The notes below the pieces were generated by a model. That model did not search any database. It had not been told where the DNA came from and saw only the letters and a list, made by a program, of their open reading frames with translations. The position numbers and the translations under genes are program-made. Positions 4,964 to 11,447 of a DNA stretch of 12,551 nt are shown piece after piece. Origin of the DNA: Eubacterium sp. Lineage in GTDB: Bacteria > Bacillota > Clostridia > Oscillospirales > Acutalibacteraceae. Location of the stretch: the NCBI GenBank assembly GCA_017543725.1, contig JAFYFO010000153.1, positions 1-12,551 on the forward strand. Direction: 5' to 3'. How positions within the stretch are numbered: the first letter of the stretch is position 1; each line of letters opens with the position of its first letter.

Positions 4964-5575
4964 ATGCAGAAAAAAACCGCTCTGGCAGCAGGGCTGACAG
5001 GATTTGGAGTTAACTTCGTTTTGTTTCTTGCAAAACTCTATATCGGAATTGCTTCAAATTCGCTTGCTGTTTACTGCGACGCAATAAATAATCTGGGCGA
5101 CACTTTCGCCTGCGTTATAGCGATAATGGGCTTTTCGCTTGCTTTCAGGCTCGGCGAAAGGGAATCCCTGAGAGCGCAGAGCCTTGCCGATTTTGTTATC
5201 AGCCTGCTTATTGCAATCTGCGGAATATATTTCATCTATAACGGAGCGGACAGACTTTTATATCCCCTTCCCGTTTCCTATTCAACAAGATATGCCGTTA
5301 TTATTTCGGCAACGGTTTTTGTTAAAATCTTTTTGGGCGTTTTCTTTTATCATATTAATAAGAAAAGCCCCTCGCCGATTATAAAATCGCTTTTGCTTGA
5401 TAGTTTTCTTGATTGTTTTATAACGCTTTTTGCGGTTTTGGGACTGTTTTTATCAAATAAAATCCGCTTTGCCATTGACGGCTATTTTGCGATTTTCAGC
5501 GGAATAGCAATAACGGCTTCGGCAATCAAATCAATCATTAATGAATCAAAATTTTTAATAACTGATAAGAGGTAA
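4964..5575 (+). CDS. cation diffusion facilitator (CDF) transporter without C-terminal cytoplasmic domain
   Basis: The 203-residue product is a proton-coupled divalent metal exporter of the inner membrane by family. The N-terminal half has GLTGFGVNFVLFLAKLYIGIASNSLAVYCDAINNLGD (helices 1-2), the CDF signature. Helix-2 ligands are N42 and D46 (NxxxD, with D39 one turn earlier). Helix 5 has D146 and D150 (DxxxD in LLLDSFLDCF). Zinc CDFs usually have His in one of these pairs. The all-Asp/Asn set points more toward Mn or Fe, though specificity is unproven. Six helices are predictable. The chain ends at SKFLITDKR just after helix 6, so the ferredoxin-like C-terminal dimerisation and metal-sensing domain (about 80-90 residues) is missing. 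The next gene starts 5 bases later, so no frameshifted remainder exists. A GGAG lies ahead of ATG 4964. Confidence 0.87.
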   Translation: MQKKTALAAGLTGFGVNFVLFLAKLYIGIASNSLAVYCDAINNLGDTFACVIAIMGFSLAFRLGERESLRAQSLADFVISLLIAICGIYFIYNGADRLLYPLPVSYSTRYAVIISATVFVKIFLGVFFYHINKKSPSPIIKSLLLDSFLDCFITLFAVLGLFLSNKIRFAIDGYFAIFSGIAITASAIKSIINESKFLITDKR

Positions 5576-5580
5576 TCAAA

Positions 5581-6870
5581 ATGAAAAAGGATAGAGTTAA
5601 AAAAAGCCGTAAAGAGAAATTTATTATCTTTTTAAAGGTTTTGTTCTGGATTTGTTTTTCGCTTGCGCTGCTTACGGGAATTCTTGCAATAGTTAACTTT
5701 GTTTCGCTTAAATCAAACAAGGCGTTTGTTGAAAACAGCGTTAAAAAGGTCAGTTATGAATCCCAACTGAAACCCGAAAAGGATGAAAGCGGCTATTTCA
5801 CTTTCACAACGGACAGGGATTTCAAGGTTTTGCAGTTAACCGATGTTCATATCGGCGGCGGCTTCCTCAGCATTAAAAATGATAACAAGGCGCTGAATGC
5901 CGCGGCGGCTATGATAAGCGCCGAAAAACCCGATTTGGTTGTTGTTTCGGGCGATATTTCCTTCCCCGTTCCCTATTCTTCGGGAACTTTCAACAATAAG
6001 CAGAGCGCGATTGTTTTTGCAAGGATGATGGAAAAACTCGGCGTTTACTGGTGCCTTGCCTTCGGAAACCACGATACGGAAGCGTATTCCTACTATTCAA
6101 GGCACGCGCTTGCCGAATTATACGGCAATAAAAGCGAATATCCCCACTGCCTGTTCCAGAGCGGACCTTCCGCCGTCAGCGGTGAGGGAAACTATGTTAT
6201 AAACGTTAAAAACAGCAAGGGCGAAATAACTCAGAGCATTTTTGTTATGGACACCCATTCCTATACCGATAAAGACTATTTCGGAATTTATTGGAGATAC
6301 GATTGTATTCACGAGGACCAGGTTGAATGGTATAAGGAAACCGTTAAGGAATTAACCGAAATAAACGGCGGAAAAACTCCGAAATCAATTGCCTTCTTCC
6401 ATATTCCTCCGAAAGAGATGAAAGACGCTTATAAGGAATATAAAGAAGCGGGATTCAAAAGCACGGATAATCTTAAATATATCTACGGCGTTTTAGGCGA
6501 AGGAAACGAGGCGATTTGCTGCAGCAATTATAACCACGGAATTATCGACGCCTTCAGGGAAAATTCAACTCAGGCTGTTTTCTTCGGCCACGACCACCTC
6601 AACACCCTTTGCGTTGAATACAAGGGAATCCGCCTGACATACGGATATTCAATCGACTATCTTGCGTATCCCGGAATTGCAAAATTCGGACTTCAGAGGG
6701 GCTGCACGGTTATAACCCTTCACCCGGATTCAACTATTGATAATGTCGGCGAAAACTATTATCAGGATAAATATTCGCCGATAAATAAAAAAGAAACCGT
6801 TGACCTTGAACACAATATGGCAGATGTTGAAGGCGCGGTTGAAAGCCCGTTTAAAGAAGAAATTGAATAA
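5581..6870 (+). CDS. membrane-anchored calcineurin-like metallophosphoesterase
   Basis: The 429-residue product is a binuclear-metal phosphoesterase exposed outside the cell. Residues 1-13 are highly basic, followed by a single helix (about 14-41). The catalytic domain has all five metallophosphoesterase blocks: LTDVHIG (D88, H90), VSGDISF (D125), FGNHDTE (N163, H164), FFHIPP (H274) and FFGHDHLN (H347, H349). The layout resembles the Dcr2/purple-acid-phosphatase-like subgroup of Firmicutes; the substrate is unknown. AGAGGTAA ahead of the ATG lies in the last codons of the CDF gene, so the two are cotranscribed. Metal supply for the binuclear centre could link it to the transporter (inference). 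A strong terminator follows. Confidence 0.92.
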   Translation: MKKDRVKKSRKEKFIIFLKVLFWICFSLALLTGILAIVNFVSLKSNKAFVENSVKKVSYESQLKPEKDESGYFTFTTDRDFKVLQLTDVHIGGGFLSIKNDNKALNAAAAMISAEKPDLVVVSGDISFPVPYSSGTFNNKQSAIVFARMMEKLGVYWCLAFGNHDTEAYSYYSRHALAELYGNKSEYPHCLFQSGPSAVSGEGNYVINVKNSKGEITQSIFVMDTHSYTDKDYFGIYWRYDCIHEDQVEWYKETVKELTEINGGKTPKSIAFFHIPPKEMKDAYKEYKEAGFKSTDNLKYIYGVLGEGNEAICCSNYNHGIIDAFRENSTQAVFFGHDHLNTLCVEYKGIRLTYGYSIDYLAYPGIAKFGLQRGCTVITLHPDSTIDNVGENYYQDKYSPINKKETVDLEHNMADVEGAVESPFKEEIE

Positions 6871-6886
6871 TAATATATAAAGAATT

Positions 6887-6919
6887 GCGCCCCGCCGGAA
6901 AAGGCGGGGCGCTGTTTTT
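6887..6919 (+). terminator. rho-independent terminator after the phosphoesterase gene
   Basis: GCGCCCCGCC (6887-6896) pairs perfectly with GGCGGGGCGC (6903-6912) around GGAAAA, followed by TGTTTTTATT. It sits between two convergent genes; the opposite side is also A/T-rich and may stop the minus-strand transcript. Confidence 0.9.
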
Positions 6920-8747
6920 ATTCTGCTTTGAATATTTCCTTGTTATAGAATTCGCTCTTTTTTTCAAACTCTTTATTGATATAATCTTTTCCGTATTCTT
7001 CGAAAACGGTTTTTTTGCCGCTGAAAAGATTTGTTCCGATTCCGAGGCGCTCGCCCTCGATTTTGCATCCCATTGCGGCAAGAATTGTCGGATAATAATC
7101 CCAGTTGCTCCACTTTCTGTTCCTCGTTATGCTCTTATCGGGATTTTCAAGCCCCTGAGCAGGATTCAATATGCAGTTATACTGAGTTCTGAGATAATCT
7201 CCCGTGAAGTTATAATGCTTGAAGAAATTGGTTTCCATACTGTTGTGGTCGCCGATAATAACTATCGTTGTGTTTTCATAAAACGGCTGTGACTGAATCC
7301 ATTTAATAAACTCAACCGCCTGTGATGTGCTGTATGCAATAACATTTGCGTATTGATTATCATAGGGAGTTTTTGCATTTTTTGAAAGATAGCCGTTTGG
7401 CATATGGGTGTCGGCGGTTTCCATTGTGAAATTAAAGGGCTTGCCTGTTTTATAAAGCCTTGTTATTTCCTCTTTTGCAAATTCATAGAGTTTATCGTCT
7501 TCATATCCCCACCAGACTCTGTAGCCCTCGGGAATATATCCGTTTTTCATTGCATAGGCGTGGTCGAAAACCTTAACGCCTCCGTGGGTTGTGTAGAAAG
7601 TGTCAAGTCCGCCGAAGGCAGCGTCCGCGCCAAACATAACCGTTTGTTCGTAGCCGTTATCGTGAAGAAGGTCGTTTAAGGAATATGCACCCGGCAAGAA
7701 GCCCTTATCATTTGCGTAACTATCCGCTTTTGCGGGAACTTTCATCGGAAGACCCGTTGTCTGGTTAACCATTGAAGCGCAGGACCACTGCGTTCCCGTT
7801 CCGTCAAGCGGACCGCCGAAAAATCCGTCGCTATGCGAAAAAATAATTCCGTCATAAGAAAGTTTTTCAAGTTCGGGCATTAAATTCATATCCATATTGC
7901 CGCCGAGGTCTTTTGAAAAGAAAGTGTTTTCAAGCGATTCAAGATAGATATGAATAAGATTTCTCTTTTTTTCGGGGAATGTTATTTTTGTTTCTTTCGG
8001 GTTAACATAAATATCATCAAGCGTTTTTGATTCAACAAAATATCCGCTGATTATTTTATCAAGTTCATAGCCGTTATATCCGAAGCACGCTCCGCCGATA
8101 AACATAGCAAGCGCAAGAATAAAACTGATTATTCTTTTTGCGCCCATACTGAAAACGGTTTTGCTCTCCCTTGCCTTAACATATATAATCTTAACCTTTT
8201 TGAAATCAAACCAGGCAAAAAGAGTTGTCAGCAAAAATGTGTTGAAAACGGGGCCTTCAAAAATCGTTATGTAGGTGCTGGTGTCGGAGCCCTCTGCGGG
8301 AGAGAGCATATTGATAACAATCTGGTCGCCCGTCAGTTTTCCGAAAGTATCCGCTCCCCAGGTTGTTCCGAAAACAAAAACGCAGCCTATGAAAAACAAA
8401 ACCGTTGAAATGATTTTAAGCGCCTTGCTTTTCTTTTTTTCGGGCGTTTTATCCTCTTCATAGAATAAAAATCTGTTGACGCCCGCTGAAATAACCTGAA
8501 AAACAATTCCGATTGCAAGTGATACGGCAAAGAATGTTATAAACTCTTTTTTTCCGCTTCCCTCGTTGCTGAAAAAATGAGGATATTTCAAAACATATTT
8601 GTTTGCGGCAAATGAAAGAAAATCAACAAAAACAATGTTTTTCAGAAGTATTCTGATTCTTTCTTTTGCGTTTTTCTTTCTGCAGAAAAACTTCATTTCA
8701 ATCGCCGCCATAATCAGCGCCGAAAGAGTTGCCAAAATAATATACAT
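6918..8747 (-). CDS. LTA synthase family / MdoB-like phosphoglycerol transferase (alkaline phosphatase superfamily)
   Basis: The 609-residue membrane enzyme is of the type that moves glycerol phosphate onto cell-surface polymers. About five to six N-terminal helices (1-20, 37-53, 67-88, 109-128, 163-181, 204-223) precede an extracellular sulfatase-fold domain (about 260-570). Landmarks are NLIHIYLESLENTF (E270, metal ligand), DGTGTQWSCASMVNQTTGLP (T317/T319, candidate nucleophile), METADTHMP (H448) and IIGDHNSM (D500, H501, metal ligands). The GTGTQW nucleophile loop looks closer to OpgB/MdoB than to classical LtaS, so the acceptor could be a glycan rather than lipoteichoic acid. A strong GAGGGG lies ahead of ATG 8747. 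The gene stands alone, convergent with the phosphoesterase gene. Confidence 0.9.
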   Translation of the reverse strand: MYIILATLSALIMAAIEMKFFCRKKNAKERIRILLKNIVFVDFLSFAANKYVLKYPHFFSNEGSGKKEFITFFAVSLAIGIVFQVISAGVNRFLFYEEDKTPEKKKSKALKIISTVLFFIGCVFVFGTTWGADTFGKLTGDQIVINMLSPAEGSDTSTYITIFEGPVFNTFLLTTLFAWFDFKKVKIIYVKARESKTVFSMGAKRIISFILALAMFIGGACFGYNGYELDKIISGYFVESKTLDDIYVNPKETKITFPEKKRNLIHIYLESLENTFFSKDLGGNMDMNLMPELEKLSYDGIIFSHSDGFFGGPLDGTGTQWSCASMVNQTTGLPMKVPAKADSYANDKGFLPGAYSLNDLLHDNGYEQTVMFGADAAFGGLDTFYTTHGGVKVFDHAYAMKNGYIPEGYRVWWGYEDDKLYEFAKEEITRLYKTGKPFNFTMETADTHMPNGYLSKNAKTPYDNQYANVIAYSTSQAVEFIKWIQSQPFYENTTIVIIGDHNSMETNFFKHYNFTGDYLRTQYNCILNPAQGLENPDKSITRNRKWSNWDYYPTILAAMGCKIEGERLGIGTNLFSGKKTVFEEYGKDYINKEFEKKSEFYNKEIFKAE

Positions 8748-8778
8748 ATTATTCCCCTCTTATTAAGTATGATTTAAT

Positions 8779-8807
8779 ATTATATTACAAAATTATATTA
8801 TTATCAA
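8779..8807 (-). promoter_or_regulatory. sigma-A promoter of the LTA-synthase-like gene
   Basis: On the minus strand TTGATA (8802-8807), a 17-base spacer and consensus TATAAT (8779-8784) lie about 30 bases ahead of the ATG at 8747. Confidence 0.75.
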
Positions 8808-8900
8808 TAGAAAAAGCAGGAGCAAAATAAATCATAACCAACGGTTACTTGTTTTTTGCAGTTCATTTGTACGCGCTCCCTCGTAGCGGAGTGCGAAGCG

Positions 8901-8933
8901 CCACCGTTCTTTCGCAACCCGAAAGAATGGTGG
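8901..8933. repeat. 14-bp hairpin
   Basis: CCACCGTTCTTTCG (8901-8914) pairs with CGAAAGAATGGTGG (8920-8933) around CAACC, with one G-T pair. There is no T-run, so it is not an ordinary terminator. Confidence 0.6.
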
Positions 8934-8990
8934 TAAAACATTATAAAAATATCTCATTTATAAGGCAATAAATACACAACTCTTCTCTGC

Positions 8991-9016
8991 GGAACGCCGA
9001 GGGCGTCGATCCCTAC
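8991..9016. repeat. REP-like element, same framework as inside the RAYT gene
   Basis: It matches the element at 80-105 at 20 of 26 positions, sharing GGA at the start and TCCCTAC at the end, with CG/GG doublets fixed between. All six differences fall on every third base. Confidence 0.6.
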
Positions 9017-9111
9017 ACCTAAAACGGACTGACTGATTTATTATAAAAATGACGGCTTGATTATTGCTTGCTTTTTTCTCTCGCTTGAACGGGTGATTCG
9101 TCTGTGCCTAA

Positions 9112-9144
9112 TACAAAAAAAGCAGGAGCGTTTTTTGCTCCTGC
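9112..9144 (-). terminator. rho-independent terminator of the FnIII-like secreted protein gene
   Basis: On the minus strand GCAGGAGC (reading 9144-9137) pairs with GCTCCTGC (9129-9122) around a seven-base A-rich loop. It is followed by TTTTTTTGTAT and begins 10 bases after the stop codon. Confidence 0.88.
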
Positions 9145-9153
9145 CCGTATTGA

Positions 9154-10275
9154 TTAATCCATATATTTTTCTATGCTGACAACGCTTCCCGAGAATTGTT
9201 TGAGGATTCCGTAGTTTCCTCTTCCTCTGATTGCCCTCGGGATTTTATTTCCCTGAACATAGAATTCAACAATATCCTTGTTGTTAACCGCATACTGATG
9301 CTTTGAATCGGTGTGGCGGTTTGCTTTCTGGTCGCAGAGAATAACCTTGATTGAATTTCCGTTTGAGAAAGTTATTCTGAACTTCGTTCCGATTTTTGTT
9401 GCATAATAGGAACCGAGTGCAACGCAATAGCATCCGTCATACATTCTGATTCCGGTTTCTTCATCAGTTGTGCATTTTTCACTTCTGAGAAGTTTATACT
9501 GCGGTGAACTTCTGAGCGTTACTGCAGTATAGTAGGCAAAAGTTTTTGTTTTGCCGCTGACTGAGGGAAGGTCCATTGAAAGAAGAGTTTTTGTTTTTAA
9601 AACAGCCGATTCCTTACTTTTGAAGGCTTCCCCTTCCAGTTTAAACTTAGTTATTGCTTTATAATAATAAGTTGTGTTTCCCTTGAGGTTTTTATCCGTG
9701 TAGGTTGATTTTCCTTTAACTTCGGCAATTTTTTTGAATTTCTTGCCGCTTGTTTTTCTGTAAATAACAACGGTTTCGTTTTTTGAATGAGTTCCGAGAT
9801 TCAAAACGATTTTTTTGGAGGTTTTTTCGATAACCTTGAGTTTCGGCTTTTTAACCTTCGTTTTAATCTGGATAGCGCCGAGAACATCATCCGAAACAGC
9901 GTTTAAAACGCAGAATCTATAGATTGAGCCTGCCGAAAGGTCTTCAACTTCGTATTTCTCTTTTGTTGTTTGCGCGATTTCTTCCCATTTGTTTGAAAGA
10001 ATATTAAATCTGCAAATCTTATAGCCGATATATTGCTTGCTGCTTTTCCAGGTTAAATCGGCGCTGTTTTTTGTTATATTCTTTGCCTTCACTTCAAAGC
10101 CGTTTTTTTCAAAAAGAGAATTAACCGGCGCTGTTGTCAGAAACTTTCCGTTGGAAGCCGACAAGGATGAAGGCAATGCACTTTCGCTGTTTTCTCCCGC
10201 AAAAGCAAGGGTTGCGCCCGAAAGGGCAAAGCAAAAAGCGAGAACAACCGATATGATTTTTACCTTGATACTGAT
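9154..10275 (-). CDS. secreted protein with two fibronectin type III-like domains and an unknown C-terminal domain
   Basis: The protein function is unknown. I place the start at ATC 10275, eight bases after a perfect AGGAG (10284-10288), giving 373 residues that open with a clean signal peptide (SIKVKIISVVLAFCFALSG, predicted cut AFA|GE near residue 26). No ATG, GTG or TTG exists in that stretch. The frame can be extended to an ATG at 10428 (424 residues), but that region contains the gene's own promoter (10337-10365), has no ribosome binding site and would bury the signal peptide. Residues about 60-139 and 145-231 are FnIII-like beta domains (SADLTWKSSKQYIGYKICR; LSAGSIYRFCVLNA; LKGNTTYYYKAIT). 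Residues 239-373 are a compact domain with Cys and aromatics (DGCYCVALGSYYATKIGTKFRI, VILCDQKA), possibly a double-psi beta barrel. It is followed by a good terminator and is monocistronic. Confidence 0.8.
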   Translation of the reverse strand: MSIKVKIISVVLAFCFALSGATLAFAGENSESALPSSLSASNGKFLTTAPVNSLFEKNGFEVKAKNITKNSADLTWKSSKQYIGYKICRFNILSNKWEEIAQTTKEKYEVEDLSAGSIYRFCVLNAVSDDVLGAIQIKTKVKKPKLKVIEKTSKKIVLNLGTHSKNETVVIYRKTSGKKFKKIAEVKGKSTYTDKNLKGNTTYYYKAITKFKLEGEAFKSKESAVLKTKTLLSMDLPSVSGKTKTFAYYTAVTLRSSPQYKLLRSEKCTTDEETGIRMYDGCYCVALGSYYATKIGTKFRITFSNGNSIKVILCDQKANRHTDSKHQYAVNNKDIVEFYVQGNKIPRAIRGRGNYGILKQFSGSVVSIEKYMD

Positions 10276-10283
10276 AAGAATTA

Positions 10284-10288
10284 CTCCT
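10284..10288 (-). promoter_or_regulatory. ribosome binding site that decides the secreted protein start
   Basis: AGGAG on the minus strand lies 8 bases ahead of ATC 10273-10275, immediately before the signal-peptide codons. No canonical start codon lies within reach downstream. Confidence 0.6.
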
Positions 10289-10300
10289 TTGTAATAAATT

Positions 10301-10316
10301 GTTACAGTTTTGTAAC
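10301..10316. promoter_or_regulatory. GTTACA-4-TGTAAC inverted repeat in the leader
   Basis: GTTACA (10301-10306) and TGTAAC (10311-10316) are perfect inverted copies 4 bases apart. They sit between the -10 (10337-10342) and the ribosome binding site, a position fitting a repressor operator. The regulator is unknown. Confidence 0.4.
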
Positions 10317-10336
10317 TTTTGGCTGCAACGGTTAAG

Positions 10337-10365
10337 GTTATACCAAATTTTTTCCCGATTGTCAA
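10337..10365 (-). promoter_or_regulatory. sigma-A promoter of the secreted FnIII-like protein
   Basis: On the minus strand consensus TTGACA (10360-10365), a 17-base spacer and TATAAC (10337-10342). It lies downstream of the first in-frame ATG (10428), so that ATG would not be on this transcript. Confidence 0.75.
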
Positions 10366-10465
10366 ATTTTCGGGTGTTTTAGTAGACATATCTCTATTAT
10401 TTTGTATAGTTTTTTGATTTTTTGCCATTTTTGTTTTACATTTCTTTTGTTGTGTAATACAACTG

Positions 10466-10493
10466 TTGACAAAATGGCTATATTGAATATAAT
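10466..10493 (+). promoter_or_regulatory. sigma-A promoter of the FMN riboswitch / ribU transcript
   Basis: TTGACA (10466-10471), a 16-base spacer and TATAAT (10488-10493) lie just ahead of the aptamer. GTTGT-5-ACAAC (10449-10463) is a small inverted repeat upstream. Confidence 0.8.
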
Positions 10494-10503
10494 AAAACTA
10501 CAA

Positions 10504-10668
10504 AATATTTCGGGGCGGGGTGCAATTCCCCACCGGCAGTTAAAGTCTGCGACTTCCGCAAAAGCGGAACTGAAACGGTGAAATTCCGTTACCGACGGTA
10601 ATTATCATTTTACTGACCACTGGCAACTGGCAACTAAAATGGTATGAGTCCGGATGAGAGAAATCATA
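10504..10668 (+). ncRNA. FMN riboswitch (RFN element)
   Basis: The aptamer binds flavin mononucleotide and shuts off the downstream riboflavin gene. Conserved RFN blocks are visible in order: CGGGGCGGGGTGCAATTCCC (10511-10530), ACCGGCAGT, GTCTGCGAC, a variable hairpin TTCCGC-AAAA-GCGGAA, ACGGTGAAATTCCGTTACCGAC, then GAGTCCGGATGAGAGAAAT (10646 onward). The last variable arm is long, with an ATCATTTTA / TAAAATGGT stem enclosing a loop with two tandem ACTGGCA copies. The terminator at 10686-10715 is the expression platform; its GCCCCG arm could alternatively pair with CGGGGC at the aptamer start. Confidence 0.95.
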
Positions 10669-10685
10669 TTGTTATTATTAACAAT

Positions 10686-10715
10686 GCCCCGACTATTCGT
10701 CGGGGCTCTCTTTTT
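10686..10715 (+). terminator. riboswitch-controlled terminator ahead of ribU
   Basis: GCCCCGAC (10686-10693) pairs with GTCGGGGC (10699-10706) around TATTC, followed by TCTCTTTTT. It lies between the FMN aptamer and the ribU ribosome binding site. Confidence 0.92.
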
Positions 10716-10753
10716 GTGGGATATTTTGAAAATAATTAAGTGAGGTTTTCATT

Positions 10754-11350
10754 ATGTCAGCAAAAAACAATTCAAAAACAAGATTTCTTGCAGGAGCGGG
10801 AATGCTTTCTGCGGCGGCGATTGCGCTTCAATACCTTGAAGTTCCGATTCCGATTATTCCGAGTTTCATAAAACTTGATTTTTCGGATTTGCCCGCTTTG
10901 ATTGGCGCTTTTGCCTACGGTCCGATTGCGGGAATACTTATTTCCCTTGTTAAAAATCTTATTCATATGGCGGTAAGCCAGAGCGGCTATATCGGCGAAC
11001 TTTCGAATTTTATACTCGGCGCTGTTTTTTCGGCAACCGCAGGAATAATCTATAAAAAAGATAAGTCAAAAAAGGGCGCTTTCCTCGGCGGCGTTATCGG
11101 AGCGCTTTTGATGGCGGCGGTTTCATATCCCTCAAACGAATTCATTGTTTATCCTTTCTATTATAATTTTATGGATAAAAACGCGGTTCTGGGAATGTAT
11201 CAGGCAATTCTTCCCTCGGTTAAATCAATCGAGCAGGCGCTTCTTATTTTCAATGTTCCCTTCACATTTATCAAGGGAATGATTTGCGTTTGCATTTCAA
11301 TGCTTATCTATAAGCCGCTTTCCCCGATTCTTCACGGAAAGAATAAATAA
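10754..11350 (+). CDS. ribU: riboflavin ECF transporter substrate-binding protein RibU
   Basis: RibU is the membrane S component that captures riboflavin and hands it to the shared ECF energising module (EcfT/EcfA, not in the window). Its 198 residues carry about six helices. Family motifs are KLDFSDLPALIGAFAYGPIAG (40-60), GYIGELSNFILG (78-89) and a positively charged KKDKSKKG loop (101-108). The C-terminal helix starts near FNVPFTFIKG (166-175). A GTGAGG lies ahead of ATG 10754. Placement behind an FMN riboswitch independently supports the substrate: high FMN terminates the transcript, low FMN lets it through. No terminator is seen between this gene and the aldolase promoter. Confidence 0.96.
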   Translation: MSAKNNSKTRFLAGAGMLSAAAIALQYLEVPIPIIPSFIKLDFSDLPALIGAFAYGPIAGILISLVKNLIHMAVSQSGYIGELSNFILGAVFSATAGIIYKKDKSKKGAFLGGVIGALLMAAVSYPSNEFIVYPFYYNFMDKNAVLGMYQAILPSVKSIEQALLIFNVPFTFIKGMICVCISMLIYKPLSPILHGKNK

Positions 11351-11376
11351 GATAGGTTATAATTAATAATTAATTG

Positions 11377-11405
11377 TTGAAATATAATGTAATTTATATT
11401 ATAAT
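11377..11405 (+). promoter_or_regulatory. sigma-A promoter of the aldolase gene
   Basis: TTGAAA (11377-11382), a 17-base spacer and consensus TATAAT (11400-11405). AGGAG (11434-11438) lies 9 bases before the ATG, fitting a highly expressed glycolytic gene. Confidence 0.75.
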
Positions 11406-11447
11406 ACTTAAGGATAAATTCCAATAAAAAGTTAGGAGATATTAATT

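Larger units (their letters stand above)
8811..9129. repeat. repeat-bearing spacer segment flanked by a 13-bp direct repeat
   Basis: AAAAAGCAGGAGC occurs at 8811-8823 and again at 9117-9129, where it is half of a terminator stem. The 293 bases between contain a GC-rich CTCC/GGAG hairpin (8876-8891), a 14-bp hairpin (8901-8933), a REP-like element (8991-9016) and ATTATAAAAAT twice, exactly 100 bases apart (8940-8950, 9040-9050). No open frame is seen. The whole spacer 8748-9153 holds only this, the promoter on its left and the terminator on its right. Confidence 0.5.

Noticed and set aside
7404..7679. Plus-strand frame within the LTA-synthase-like gene
   Set aside because: It is antisense to conserved catalytic-domain coding, has no family features and no ribosome binding site.
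10429..10753. A small gene in the spacer before ribU
   Set aside because: The space is fully used by the promoter, the FMN aptamer and its terminator; no frame with a ribosome binding site was found.
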